A DNA stretch of 64,000 bases from an uncultured Chromatiaceae bacterium (GTDB lineage: Bacteria > Pseudomonadota > Gammaproteobacteria > Enterobacterales > Alteromonadaceae). The notes below the pieces were generated by a model that saw only the letters and a program-made list of their open reading frames with translations, had not been told where the DNA came from and searched no databases. Where the stretch lies: assembly GCA_937978655.1 (NCBI GenBank), contig CALJUX010000004.1, positions 29,145-93,144 on the forward strand. The letters are read 5' to 3'. A program made the position numbers and the translations under genes. Numbering within the stretch: position 1 is the first letter of the stretch; each line of letters begins with the position of its first letter. Positions 1 through 8,617 of the stretch are shown piece by piece.

Positions 1-2
1 TG

Positions 3-368
3 GATGACGGCAACCTGTGGCGGTTCTGGCAGGAAGTGCGCGACACCGACAGGCTGATCCGCCAAAGCGGTTATCAGGGGCCAATTCATTTCCGGGCGCC
101 GATGGGCAAAAAACGCCTGGCGTTGCCATTAGTGCTGGCACTGGCGCAGAAAAAACACGTGTTGTGGGATGTGAATTCGCAGGATTATAAAAATGTAGCC
201 CCCGAACTGATGATAAAAACGGTGCTGCAAAAAGTGCGGCCCGGCTCTATCGTGCTGCTGCATGACAGGCCCAATACCGTTGCGGCGTTAGCCGGCATGG
301 TGGCCGGCCTGCGTGCCAAAGGCTATCAGCTGGTGACAGTCGATCAGTTGCTGGCGCAACAACGCTGA
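3..368 (+). CDS. Polysaccharide deacetylase (NodB-type), 3' part only
   Basis: The reading frame is open to the left window edge, so the N-terminus is missing; about 121 residues are visible. It ends with a typical NodB-fold C-terminal half: a RAP motif (around visible residue 30) that usually sits in the active-site groove, then VLWDVNSQDY, PGSIVLLHD with the conserved His, and a final GLRAKGYQLVTVDQLL helix/strand. Family members remove N- or O-acetyl groups from cell-wall or exopolysaccharide sugars. The substrate cannot be told from this part, and the catalytic Asp and metal-binding His residues lie outside the window. It runs towards, and nearly meets, the leftward flavin-reductase-like gene. 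Confidence 0.8.
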   Translation, partial: DDGNLWRFWQEVRDTDRLIRQSGYQGPIHFRAPMGKKRLALPLVLALAQKKHVLWDVNSQDYKNVAPELMIKTVLQKVRPGSIVLLHDRPNTVAALAGMVAGLRAKGYQLVTVDQLLAQQR

Positions 369-372
369 AGCG

Positions 373-1005
373 TTAACGCCGTGGCGTCGCCTGATTGGGC
401 CGCGCCAGCGTCAGATTGTCGTCATGTTGGCTATGGCAATACCACTGTCCCCCTAAACGCGCCAGCCAGTCAATTTGCTCATGGCGGATGCGGCCTTCGC
501 TGTTAAGCAGACTGTCGTCGATATGCAGACACAACACTTTAGCCAGGATCAAATCACAGGCCGGCGCATCCGCCGGATAAGCGCTAATACTCACGCATTC
601 ACATTCAAAACTGACCAGACTTTGCGCGAGCCGCGGCGGCGTCACTTTTAACGACGGCCCTGTGGCAATTTGCAGCATGTCGATTTCACTGACATCCGGT
701 GCATAATCTCCCGCCGTGGCATTCATCAGTGCAAGATCAGCAGGGCTGACCAAATGCACCACCAGCTGGCCGGTCGCGGCGATATTGCGCGCCGTATCTT
801 TTTGCGCGCCACCGCCTTTGCGGTTCACTGACAACATCAGCGTCGGCGGCGCATCACAGACCAGCTGGAAAAAGCTGAACGGCGCCAGATTGCTCTGGCC
901 GTTTTCATTCACAGTACTGACCCAGGCGATAGGCCTTGGCACTATAGTGCCGGCCAGTAGCGGGTACAGCTCGGCGGCAGTTAAAACGTTGCAGTCGAAA
1001 ATCAT
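373..1005 (-). CDS. Flavin reductase-like (FMN-binding split barrel) protein
   Basis: 210 residues. The N-terminal half carries the signature of the flavin reductase/DIM6-NTAB family: GTIVPRPIAWVST near residue 19, then SNLAPFSFFQLV, a PPTLMLSV strand and a KDTARNI helix start. Such proteins bind FMN in a split beta barrel and often reduce flavin or act as small oxidoreductases; the true substrate is unknown. Its start overlaps the stop of the upstream AGCS symporter by 4 bases (ATGA type), so the two are translationally coupled. That suggests a link to amino acid handling, which is only inference. Confidence 0.85.
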   Translation of the reverse strand: MIFDCNVLTAAELYPLLAGTIVPRPIAWVSTVNENGQSNLAPFSFFQLVCDAPPTLMLSVNRKGGGAQKDTARNIAATGQLVVHLVSPADLALMNATAGDYAPDVSEIDMLQIATGPSLKVTPPRLAQSLVSFECECVSISAYPADAPACDLILAKVLCLHIDDSLLNSEGRIRHEQIDWLARLGGQWYCHSQHDDNLTLARPNQATPRR

Positions 1006-2435
1006 CCGGCCGGCACCTTTTGCTGTACCGTTGCTGTTTTAGCGGCGGCGATTTTTTTTAAATAGACCTGCAAATCCTGCCGCACTTCTGGCAATAACAG
1101 ATACAGCGCCAGAATATTCGGCACCGCCATCAGGAAAATCATCGAGTCGATAAAATCGAATACCGCCAGCACATTCGGCACAGCGCCAATCGCCACCACC
1201 GAACAAATCAGCACTTTGTAGATGCGGATGCTGTGTTTGGTTTCACCGAATAAAAAACCCCAGCCTTTTTGGCCGTAATAAGCCCAGCTCACCACAGTGG
1301 AGTAACCGAATAACAACAGCGCCACCATCAGCACCAGTGGGAACCAGTCAAATGCGGTGGCAAAAGCGTAAGACGAGATCTGCACACCATCGAGGCCACT
1401 TTGCAGATATGCGCCGGTGATGACGATTAACAGCGCCGAAATAGTACAAATCACCACAGTATCGATAAAAGGCTCGAGCAAGCCGACAAAACCTTCGGAT
1501 ACCGGGTCATTGGTGCGCGCGGCGGCGTGGGCTATTGGTGAGGAACCAATACCAGCTTCGTTCGAATAAGCGGCGCGGCGAAAGCCCTGAATAATGACGC
1601 CAATCATGCCGCCGTACGCCGCTTCCGGTGCAAAAGCGCCTTTGACAATAGTCCAGAGCGCGGCCGGAATTTCCGTGTAATTGAGGCCAATCACCGTCAG
1701 CGCACCGACAACATAAATCGCACACATCGCCGGTACCAGCTTTTCGGTGACGCGGGCAATGCCTTTGATACCGCCGAGGATGACGAGGCCGACCAGCAGC
1801 GCATAAATAAAACCAAATAACCAGGCGTTATCAAAACCAGTGACGGTTTTCACCTGTGAAAAGCCTTGATTGACATGGACAAAACCGGCCGAGCCAAACA
1901 CACAGGCCAGCGCAAAAAAACCAGCCAGCACTTTACCAAGACGCGGCAGACCATATTTTTCCAGTGCCGCTTTGATGTAATACATCGGGCCACCGGCGAC
2001 AGTGCCGTCCGGCAAAATCTGCCGGTATTTCACTGCCAGCGTGCATTCAACAAATTTGGTGGTCATGCCCAAAAAGCCGGCCACTATCATCCAGAAGGTC
2101 GCGCCGGGGCCGCCTAGCGTGATGGCGACCGCCACGCCGGCGATATTGCCAGTGCCAACAGTGCCGCTTAAGGCCGCCGACAACGCCTGAAACTGGCTGA
2201 TCTCGCCTTTATCCGCCGGATCGGCATATTTGCCACGCACCACGCGGATGGCATGAGCAAAACCGCGGATATTGATAAACCGCAGATACAAAGTAAACAC
2301 AATAGCGCCGCTGACAAGCCACAACACAGTGACCGGAATCGCGACGCCATCGACGTTAAACGAATAAAACACCACACTCGCCAAAGCGCTGCTGAAGGCT
2401 TCAAAAGCCTGCTGGAAGCTAAAGTCGCTGGACAT
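1002..2435 (-). CDS. AGCS family sodium:alanine/glycine symporter
   Basis: 477 residues, the normal length for the alanine-or-glycine:cation symporter family (AlsT/DagA). About ten hydrophobic helices are visible. The family signature LSGTVGTGNIAGVAVA lies near residue 90, followed by GPGATFWMIVAGFLGMTTKFVECTLAVKYR, then GGPMYYI and the conserved RRAAYSNEAGIGSSPIAHAA segment near residue 285. It should import small neutral amino acids with Na+ across the inner membrane. First gene of a two-gene leftward operon with the flavin-reductase-like gene. The exact amino acid cannot be read from the sequence. Confidence 0.93.
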   Translation of the reverse strand: MSSDFSFQQAFEAFSSALASVVFYSFNVDGVAIPVTVLWLVSGAIVFTLYLRFINIRGFAHAIRVVRGKYADPADKGEISQFQALSAALSGTVGTGNIAGVAVAITLGGPGATFWMIVAGFLGMTTKFVECTLAVKYRQILPDGTVAGGPMYYIKAALEKYGLPRLGKVLAGFFALACVFGSAGFVHVNQGFSQVKTVTGFDNAWLFGFIYALLVGLVILGGIKGIARVTEKLVPAMCAIYVVGALTVIGLNYTEIPAALWTIVKGAFAPEAAYGGMIGVIIQGFRRAAYSNEAGIGSSPIAHAAARTNDPVSEGFVGLLEPFIDTVVICTISALLIVITGAYLQSGLDGVQISSYAFATAFDWFPLVLMVALLLFGYSTVVSWAYYGQKGWGFLFGETKHSIRIYKVLICSVVAIGAVPNVLAVFDFIDSMIFLMAVPNILALYLLLPEVRQDLQVYLKKIAAAKTATVQQKVPAG

Positions 2436-2538
2436 CTGGAAATCTCTGGACGCAAAAACCAGCAGATTATCACAATGGCCAAGCGGCGCACTGCAACATC
2501 TCGTTATATCTCATCAATTTGTCGCAATTGCGCCAGAA

Positions 2539-2988
2539 TCACGCTGCCGGCACTTCGGCTTCCACCAACAGTGCGAGCAACTGCAAAGATTCTTGCCAGC
2601 CGAGGTAACACATCTCCGGCGGGATCTCGGCCGGAATACCTTGTTGCACTACTTTGACTTCAGTGCCACATAGCACTGGAGTGAAGCTGACGCTGGTGAT
2701 CATCTGGCCCGGTAAATTCGGATCGTTAAACACGTCGGTATAACGGATTTGCTGGTTTGGACTCAGCTCCAGATACTCACCACCAAAGCTGTGGCTCTGG
2801 CTGTTACTGAAGTTGGTAAAACTCATTTTAAAGCGGCCGCCTTCGCGCACATCCAGCTGATGCACAGTGCAGATGAAACCATGCGGTGGCAGCCATTTCG
2901 CCAAGGCTTCGGCAGTTAAAAAAGCCCGGTACAGCCGTTCAGCCGGGGCGCGGAACACGCGGTGTAAAGTTACGGTATGGCTCATCAT
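2539..2988 (-). CDS. SRPBCC / AHSA1-like domain protein
   Basis: About 149 residues. The pattern is that of the activator-of-Hsp90-like START/SRPBCC superfamily: HRVFRAPAERLYRAFLTAEALAKWLPPHGF at the N-terminus, a GGRFKMSF strand, GGEYLELSPNQQIRYTDVF, then a long C-terminal helix GWQESLQLLALLVE. These proteins form a hydrophobic cavity, and the family function is usually unknown. An AGAAGG site lies just upstream; three closely spaced ATG codons (2994, 2988, 2985) make the exact start uncertain, and 2988 gives the best spacing. The gene is monocistronic as far as can be seen. Confidence 0.85.
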   Translation of the reverse strand: MMSHTVTLHRVFRAPAERLYRAFLTAEALAKWLPPHGFICTVHQLDVREGGRFKMSFTNFSNSQSHSFGGEYLELSPNQQIRYTDVFNDPNLPGQMITSVSFTPVLCGTEVKVVQQGIPAEIPPEMCYLGWQESLQLLALLVEAEVPAA

Positions 2989-3201
2989 AATCATCCTTCT
3001 GGTGTGGGGACTCGCGGCGGGAACACAGCAAAAACCCAGCTTAGCCGCGCTGTGCTACAGATGCCAGCGTGCCTGAGCTGACAGAGACTGTCATCGTTTT
3101 GTGACCAAAGATTCACCGTGCCGCCATCTGCAAGGCGCGGCGCTGTCATAAATGCGCTGTAGTCTGCAGTTCCGGGAAGCCCACACTTACCGGAGTCTGT
3201 G

Positions 3202-4458
3202 ATGTTGCTGAAGCTGTCTGCCCCTTGCTTATGCCTGATTGCCTGTACCGTCCAATTTACCTGCTCCATTCTGGCGACAGCACAAGCTGCCCCCGCGCCT
3301 GCGGTGCCAAACCCAAAAGTGGTGCTGGTCAGTATTGACGGCCTGCGCTGGCAGGAAGTGTTTCATGGCGCCGATCCGGAGATTTTGCGCAATAGCCAGT
3401 TTATCCGCCATGCCGACCAGCTCGCGGAATTACCAACGAAACCGCAGCAGCTGATGCCTTTTGTCCACCAGACCATTGCCTCGCAGGGCATGTTAGTCGG
3501 CGACCGCCGCCGTGGCTCAGCGATGCAAGTCAGCAATCCGTGGCACTTTTCTTATCCGGGGTATAACGAGCTGTTAAGCGGCTACCCGGACCCGGCGATT
3601 AACAGCAATGGCAAAATCGCCAACCCCAATGTCACAGTGCTGGAATGGCTGAACCAACAGCCGGGTATGGCGCAGCAAGTTGCGGCTTTTGGCTCCTGGG
3701 ACGTGTTGCCTTATATCCTGAATACCGAGCGCAGCAAATTACCGGTTAACGCCGGTTTTGCGCCAATGAACGAACAAATGGCCGGCACGCTGACACCGCA
3801 GCTGAAATTGCTGAATCAGTTACAACGTCAGACGCCGAGCCCCTGGGCGGCGGTGCGGCTGGATGTGTTTACCCAGCAGTTTGCGCTGGAATACCTGACG
3901 CAGAAAAAACCGCGGTTGCTGTATATCGCTTATGGTGAAACCGACGATTTTGCTCACGACGGCCAATACGACCAGTATTTAAAGGCCATTCGCCGTACCG
4001 ACGGTTTTATCAAAGAATTGTGGCAACAGCTGCAGAGTGACCCGTTTTACGCCGGCCAGACGACCTTGCTGATCAGCACCGACCATGGCCGTGGCGACAG
4101 CGCCAATAGCTGGCAACACCATGCCAGCGGCCGGGCAATCGCCGGCTATATGAAAAAATTAAAGCACTTTGGTAATGGCGTCAGTGGCTCTGATGAGATT
4201 TGGCTGGCCGCACTGGGCCCACAAATTCCGGCGCGCGGTTTGGTGCAAACACAACAGCCGTGGAGCCAAAGTCAGGTTGCCAGCACTGTGGCGGAACTGT
4301 TGGGGTATGATTATCAGGCTTATCAGTACAAAGCCGCAGCGGCCATTCCGCTCGGGACATCGAGTGAAGCGACAGCGCAGCTGGCCGGCCGTGGCAGCCA
4401 GTTACCCGCCGCACCGGCTACAGACACTTCCGCCAGCGCTATCCTGACGCCGCAATAA
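3202..4458 (+). CDS. Exported alkaline-phosphatase-superfamily hydrolase (phosphodiesterase/phosphoglyceromutase-like)
   Basis: 418 residues with an N-terminal signal peptide ending near residue 30 (ATAQA). The metal-binding pattern of the superfamily is visible: VSIDGLRW with the first Asp near residue 46, FSYPGYNELLSGY carrying the likely nucleophile region, GETDDFAHDG with an Asp and His pair, and ISTDHGRGD near residue 295. It is therefore a periplasmic metal-dependent phosphatase, phosphodiesterase or sulfatase-type enzyme. ATG at 3202 is preferred over the adjacent GTG because GGAG lies 6 bases upstream. The C-terminal ~30 residues are Ala/Ser/Thr-rich and low in complexity. Confidence 0.85.
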   Translation: MLLKLSAPCLCLIACTVQFTCSILATAQAAPAPAVPNPKVVLVSIDGLRWQEVFHGADPEILRNSQFIRHADQLAELPTKPQQLMPFVHQTIASQGMLVGDRRRGSAMQVSNPWHFSYPGYNELLSGYPDPAINSNGKIANPNVTVLEWLNQQPGMAQQVAAFGSWDVLPYILNTERSKLPVNAGFAPMNEQMAGTLTPQLKLLNQLQRQTPSPWAAVRLDVFTQQFALEYLTQKKPRLLYIAYGETDDFAHDGQYDQYLKAIRRTDGFIKELWQQLQSDPFYAGQTTLLISTDHGRGDSANSWQHHASGRAIAGYMKKLKHFGNGVSGSDEIWLAALGPQIPARGLVQTQQPWSQSQVASTVAELLGYDYQAYQYKAAAAIPLGTSSEATAQLAGRGSQLPAAPATDTSASAILTPQ

Positions 4459-4464
4459 TCTCCC

Positions 4465-4851
4465 TCACCGCCGCTGGTAAATCTCCAGCGGCAAACCATC
4501 CGGGTCCTGAAAAAAGGTAAAAGCCGCGCCGGTATAAGGGTCAATCCGCACCGGCTCGGTCGCCACGCCACGCTTATTCAGCCAGGCCACAGTCGCCGCC
4601 ACATCGTCGACGGCAAAACACAAATGCCGCAACCCCTGCGCTTCCGGCCGGCTCGGCCGCTCAGGTGCACCGGGAAAGCTGAACAGCTCCAACTGCGTGC
4701 CATCCGGCAGCTGTAAATCCAGCTTCCAGCTGTCACGCGTTTCGCGATAATGTTCCGCCAGAATACGCAAGCCCAGGGTCTCGCTGTAAAAGGCTTTAGA
4801 GCGTGCATAATCACTGCAAATCAGCGCCACATGGTGCATAGCCAGCAACAT
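4465..4851 (-). CDS. gloA2: VOC family glyoxalase-I-like protein (YaeR/SMU1112c type)
   Basis: 128 residues. It opens with MHHVALICSDYARSKAFYSETLGLRI and has RHLCFAVDD in the middle and FFQDPDGLPLEIYQ at the end, the arrangement of a single vicinal-oxygen-chelate domain. The pattern RETRDSWKLDL and the overall spacing resemble E. coli YaeR. The putative metal ligands are His in HHVAL, Glu in LELFSF, His in RHLCF and Glu in LEIYQ. The role is probably handling of a reactive aldehyde or related small molecule; the substrate is not established for the family. Convergent with the phosphatase-like gene, with a 6-base gap. Confidence 0.88.
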   Translation of the reverse strand: MLLAMHHVALICSDYARSKAFYSETLGLRILAEHYRETRDSWKLDLQLPDGTQLELFSFPGAPERPSRPEAQGLRHLCFAVDDVAATVAWLNKRGVATEPVRIDPYTGAAFTFFQDPDGLPLEIYQRR

Positions 4852-5103
4852 AAGTATCAGTTCTCATCAATCAGCCTGTGGCCAGTGTAGCGCGAAACAG
4901 CCCGCGATGGCCGCTTTGCCCGACAGCAACGGCAAAAGCGCTGGAATTTGTCAGATCCTTTAACGCACCAACGAATTTACTTAATTAACAAAATCTTAAT
5001 TTTACCTGAAATCAATACGTTAAAATCATGGCCCGACTTATGCTTTGCGCGATGACCGGTTCACTTCGCAGCCGGTAAATACATCATTTATAAGGATATT
5101 TAA

Positions 5104-5784
5104 ATGTTACGTAAATTGATACTGACCACAGCCTTGATCGGCTCGACGTTCGTGGCACAAGCCGGCGTGCTGACACCGGTACAACAAGTCAACTCAAACT
5201 GGCTCGATACCAACTTCGGTGAATACAGCGTGCAGTTCAACCGATTCGATACGCAGGGTGGTACCCGCATTCTGAAAAAGATCCACTTCAAATTATTTGG
5301 CGAAACCCAAAAAGACTTTTTTGCCGAAAATACCAGCCTGTCATCGGCAGCTGAGTTTGATGTTGCATTAGGGACAAAATTAAAACTGACCACAGGCAAT
5401 GCACTGGAACTGGTCAGCACACTGCCTGAATATGAAGCGAGTTTCAGCCTGGCAAGATTCGATGGCAACTTAGATTACAACGGTGTGTCTGGCCTGAACA
5501 ATCTGGGCCTGTATGCCAGCAAACTGGCGCAAACCACTATTACCAGCCAAAACCTGTTAGCCATGTTCACTGGCGTTGGCACTATCTCGACATTTTTGTG
5601 GGGAAAATCCAACGATGCGCTGATCACCACGGGTGGCAATCTGACCAACAATATCAAAACCAAAGCGGCAGCGACCGCTTATATTCAGTACGAATATGAG
5701 CTGCAACAGGTCAGCGCGCCGGCGACACTGGGGCTGATGGGTCTGGGTTTCATCGGCCTGATGTTACGCACTCGCCGGCAGTGA
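5104..5784 (+). CDS. Exported protein with PEP-CTERM-like sorting tail (choice-of-anchor E type)
   Basis: 226 residues. Signal peptide at residues 1-20 (ALIGSTFVAQA). The body is beta-rich, with FRFDTQGG and a KKIHFKLFGE strand resembling the choice-of-anchor E family; I am moderately sure of that match. The C-terminus has VSAPATLGLMGLGFIGLML followed by RTRRQ. This is a PEP-CTERM-like tripartite tail (short motif, hydrophobic helix, basic end) in which the usual PEP is replaced by APA. It would be exported, held in the membrane and possibly processed by an exosortase/archaeosortase-type enzyme; none is encoded in this window. AAGGA lies upstream of the ATG, and a strong terminator follows. 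Confidence 0.78.
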   Translation: MLRKLILTTALIGSTFVAQAGVLTPVQQVNSNWLDTNFGEYSVQFNRFDTQGGTRILKKIHFKLFGETQKDFFAENTSLSSAAEFDVALGTKLKLTTGNALELVSTLPEYEASFSLARFDGNLDYNGVSGLNNLGLYASKLAQTTITSQNLLAMFTGVGTISTFLWGKSNDALITTGGNLTNNIKTKAAATAYIQYEYELQQVSAPATLGLMGLGFIGLMLRTRRQ

Positions 5785-5807
5785 TCTGATCTTCGTTCGC
5801 CTTTGCT

Positions 5808-5844
5808 GGCAGCAGATCAGGCCCACCTGAGCTGCTGCCTTTTG
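5808..5844 (+). terminator. Rho-independent terminator after the PEP-CTERM-like gene
   Basis: GGCAGCAG pairs with CTGCTGCC and an inner TCAGG pairs with CCTGA around a CCCA loop, followed by TTTT. It lies 23 bases after the stop codon. The next gene is convergent, so it isolates this gene. Confidence 0.8.
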
Positions 5845-5856
5845 GCGAGTGTGAAA

Positions 5857-7044
5857 TTAAGCCTGCGACTGCGCCGCCACCGCTTCGGCCTGGCGCCAGA
5901 CCCGCAGCAGGTTGCCAGACATAATCTTCACAATATCCGCTTCACTGTAGCCCTGCGCTAACAAGCCTTTAATCAGATTCGGATACATCGACACATCTTT
6001 GAGGCCTTCCGGCAGCGAATCACCAACGCCGTCAAAATCCGAGCCGATGCCGACATGATCAATCCCGACCAGTTTCACCACGTGGTCGATATGTTTCAGC
6101 ACAGTGTCGACATTAGCAAAAGGATACGGATGTTTTTGCAAATATTCAGCCCGGTAAGCCTCGTCGTCCTGCGATTTACCCGCCGCTTTGGCGGCCGCTT
6201 TAAACTGCAGGCCCCACTGATTGGCCTGGCTGATGACAAAAGACGAGCCAAAGTTAATTTGAATGACACCGCCATTTTTCGCTAAGGCCTGAATCATTTT
6301 GTCGTCCATATTGCGCTCAAAACCCGGCACAAAAGCCCGCAGCGACGAGTGCGACGCAATCACCGGCGCTTTGGTCAGGCTCAGCACTTTGTAAAAAGCC
6401 GCGTCTGATACATGCGAAATATCGATCATCATGCCCAGTTTGTTCATCTCGGCCACGACTTGCTCACCAAACGCACTTAAGCCTTTGTGCGGGCGGCGCA
6501 GGTCATAGCTCGAATCGGCAATATGGTTAGATTCGGAATGCGCCAGCGTGACGTAACGAATACCACGCTGATAAAAATGCCGCAGATTGTCCAGTTTACC
6601 GTTGATCGGCGTACCGTTTTCCATGCCAAGCGCCAGCGAGATTTTACCTTGCTTAAACTGTGGCGCTAAATCGTCGCTGCGATACGCCATGGCAAATTTA
6701 TCCGGCGCCCGGCCAACTAAGGCTTCCATCGAATCGATCAGCTGGTTGGCCAGCAAAAAACCGCCGCCGGTTTTCTCATAAGACGCCGGAATATACACCG
6801 ACATAAATGGGGCATTTAAGCCGCCCTTTTTCGCCCGCGGATAATCAAACTCGCCTTTAGCAGTGGCCTGACTGACATCTTCCCAATGCTCCTGTAAACG
6901 GTATGGGACATCGATATGGGTGTCGATTAACAGGTGCTGTTGGGCGATGCGCTGCGCTTCAGCGGCCAGATCGGCGGCCTGCACCGCCGGCAGCAGCAGA
7001 GTTAAGGCGCTGCTGAGTGTAAATAGTTGACTGAATTTCATCAT
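5857..7044 (-). CDS. Membrane dipeptidase-type zinc peptidase (family M19)
   Basis: 395 residues with a signal peptide ending near residue 23 (AVQAA). The zinc ligands of the renal dipeptidase family are present: HxD in DTHIDVPY near residue 42, Glu in LGMENG, and His in IDISHVSD and VIASHSS; GIDHVGIGSDFDGVG lies near residue 340. It should hydrolyse dipeptides in the periplasm, probably with broad specificity. GGAAC precedes the start; the two adjacent ATG codons (7044, 7041) are equally usable. Single leftward gene. Confidence 0.94.
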   Translation of the reverse strand: MMKFSQLFTLSSALTLLLPAVQAADLAAEAQRIAQQHLLIDTHIDVPYRLQEHWEDVSQATAKGEFDYPRAKKGGLNAPFMSVYIPASYEKTGGGFLLANQLIDSMEALVGRAPDKFAMAYRSDDLAPQFKQGKISLALGMENGTPINGKLDNLRHFYQRGIRYVTLAHSESNHIADSSYDLRRPHKGLSAFGEQVVAEMNKLGMMIDISHVSDAAFYKVLSLTKAPVIASHSSLRAFVPGFERNMDDKMIQALAKNGGVIQINFGSSFVISQANQWGLQFKAAAKAAGKSQDDEAYRAEYLQKHPYPFANVDTVLKHIDHVVKLVGIDHVGIGSDFDGVGDSLPEGLKDVSMYPNLIKGLLAQGYSEADIVKIMSGNLLRVWRQAEAVAAQSQA

Positions 7045-7277
7045 GTTCCTGCTTATTGTTGCTGTTTTCCCGGATCTTCACTGCCAGCATAAAGCAATTG
7101 AACGCAGGGCGGCAGCGGCTTTATCGCGCCAAAATGACAGTCGATCGCCAGTGGCGACTGTCGCTTTGTTAAAAGTTGTAATCAACTCATCACGGATTGA
7201 TTGATTTTTCAGCAGCTGTTAAGGTGGAAGTCACACAAGTCTGCGGCGGTTGGCGCATATAACACGGAGAAAGACCC

Positions 7278-7589
7278 ATGTACAAAATCATCATCGCGCT
7301 GAGCTTTGGCGCCCTGCTCGCCGGTTGTGGCAGCACCAACAATGCCAAGAGTGCAGATATCAGCAAAACCAACGTGGTAAAGGCCAACGATATTGAGAAA
7401 AAACGCGGCGCGGCCCCGGACGGTACTGCCGAAAAAGCCGGTTATATCTGTCGCACCGAGCGCCGACTGGGTTCGCGTTTTGGTGAAAAAACCTGCCGTA
7501 CGCCACAACAAATTGAAGCGGACAGACAAGCCGCAAAAGAAGCCTTACCGCGCCACCGCGAATGCGCTGCCGGTTCCATTTGTAACTAA
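7278..7589 (+). CDS. Small predicted lipoprotein of unknown function
   Basis: 103 residues. The N-terminus MYKIIIALSFGALLAGC is a type II signal peptide with lipobox LAGC, lipidated Cys at residue 17. The mature part is polar, with a possible Cys pattern (ICRTERR, KTCRTP, ECAAGSIC) giving four cysteines that may form two disulfides. GGAG lies upstream of ATG. I recognise conserved-looking motifs (GYICRTERRLGSRF-type) but no named family. The Asp/Lys/Arg-rich mature region suggests a periplasmic envelope protein. Followed by a bidirectional terminator shared with the convergent N-acetyltransferase gene. Confidence 0.8.
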   Translation: MYKIIIALSFGALLAGCGSTNNAKSADISKTNVVKANDIEKKRGAAPDGTAEKAGYICRTERRLGSRFGEKTCRTPQQIEADRQAAKEALPRHRECAAGSICN

Positions 7590-7604
7590 GGTGCTGTTGA
7601 AGAG

Positions 7605-7634
7605 CAAAAAACCGCAGCTGACTGCGGTTTTTTT
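7605..7634 (+). terminator. Bidirectional rho-independent terminator
   Basis: CCGCAG pairs with CTGCGG around a short loop, with an A-run on the left and seven Ts on the right. It sits between the convergent lipoprotein and N-acetyltransferase genes and can serve both. Confidence 0.88.
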
Positions 7635-7662
7635 ATCGGCAAGGCCCGGACAATCCGGCCAT

Positions 7663-8448
7663 TTACCGCACCAGACCAAATTCGTTTTGCAATACTGCCG
7701 TTAACTCATCATCACTGATCTGGCGGCTTTGTGTCACGCCGGCAATACTTTGCTTCAGCTCGCGCCCGACCAGCATCACCCGGCCTTCTGCATGTTGGCG
7801 AATCAGCAACAGCTTTTGCACAAAGACCGTGTCCGGATGTGTCGAATTCAGATAATTCGCCGGCATAAAATCAATCCACTCGGCCGGATGTAAATCAAAG
7901 CCAAACTGGCTGACCCAATTGCCGTCAATCATCGCCTGCAGCACATAATCGCCCGGCGTTGGCATGGTCAGACGGAACTGATCAAAGTCCTGTTGCTGCG
8001 GCAGATTCACTTGCGACAACGCCACGGGCGCCCGCATGCCATAACTGCCAAAGCCTAAATCACATAAATACCGTTCAGCGCCGATAGTCACCACCAGCGC
8101 CATATGGGTTTTTGGCCGGCGCATCGGGTAAAACATCGGCCGGCAGGCGACAAAAACATACGGAATTTGCAGCGCCGTCAGCGCCATGGCAAACAAACCG
8201 TTTAATTCATAACAATAACCGCCGCGTTTGGCGTTGCCATCGCTGCCGACGATTTTGCTGACGATCTCTTCCGGTACTAAAGACACAATTTTACCGGCCT
8301 GCACATCAAGATTTTCAAAAGTGATACTGCGCAGCTGCGCCTGCATCATGCTTCTTAGCGCCGCAGCGTCAAAGGCTGTCGCCTCTGGTGTGTGGTCAAG
8401 ACCAATGCGGCGGGCGTATAAAGCGAGGTCAAAATTAGCGGCGTACAT
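7663..8448 (-). CDS. nhoA: Arylamine N-acetyltransferase
   Basis: 261 residues. The Cys-His-Asp triad of the NAT family is visible: RGGYCYELN with the catalytic Cys, KTHMALVV with the His, and YLCDLGFGS with the Asp. SITFENLDVQAG near residue 40 is also typical. It transfers acetyl groups from acetyl-CoA to arylamines, hydrazines or related amines in the cytoplasm. The frame is open upstream for 44 more codons, but GGAG 6 bases before the third of three ATGs (8448) and family alignment set the start at MYAANFD. The biological substrate is unknown. Confidence 0.93.
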   Translation of the reverse strand: MYAANFDLALYARRIGLDHTPEATAFDAAALRSMMQAQLRSITFENLDVQAGKIVSLVPEEIVSKIVGSDGNAKRGGYCYELNGLFAMALTALQIPYVFVACRPMFYPMRRPKTHMALVVTIGAERYLCDLGFGSYGMRAPVALSQVNLPQQQDFDQFRLTMPTPGDYVLQAMIDGNWVSQFGFDLHPAEWIDFMPANYLNSTHPDTVFVQKLLLIRQHAEGRVMLVGRELKQSIAGVTQSRQISDDELTAVLQNEFGLVR

Positions 8449-8617
8449 CATCATCTCCAAAGCCGGCGGCAAAACGGCGATTGTCGCTGATTTTGCCAAC
8501 AGAAGCCAAGCTGGCATTGCAGCTGCAGTCGCTGCACAATGACCGTTCATAACTTGCAGTGGCCTTGATACTCTTGTCATGCAATACCAGTCAGCACTCT
8601 AACCTGCGGGAGCCCCT

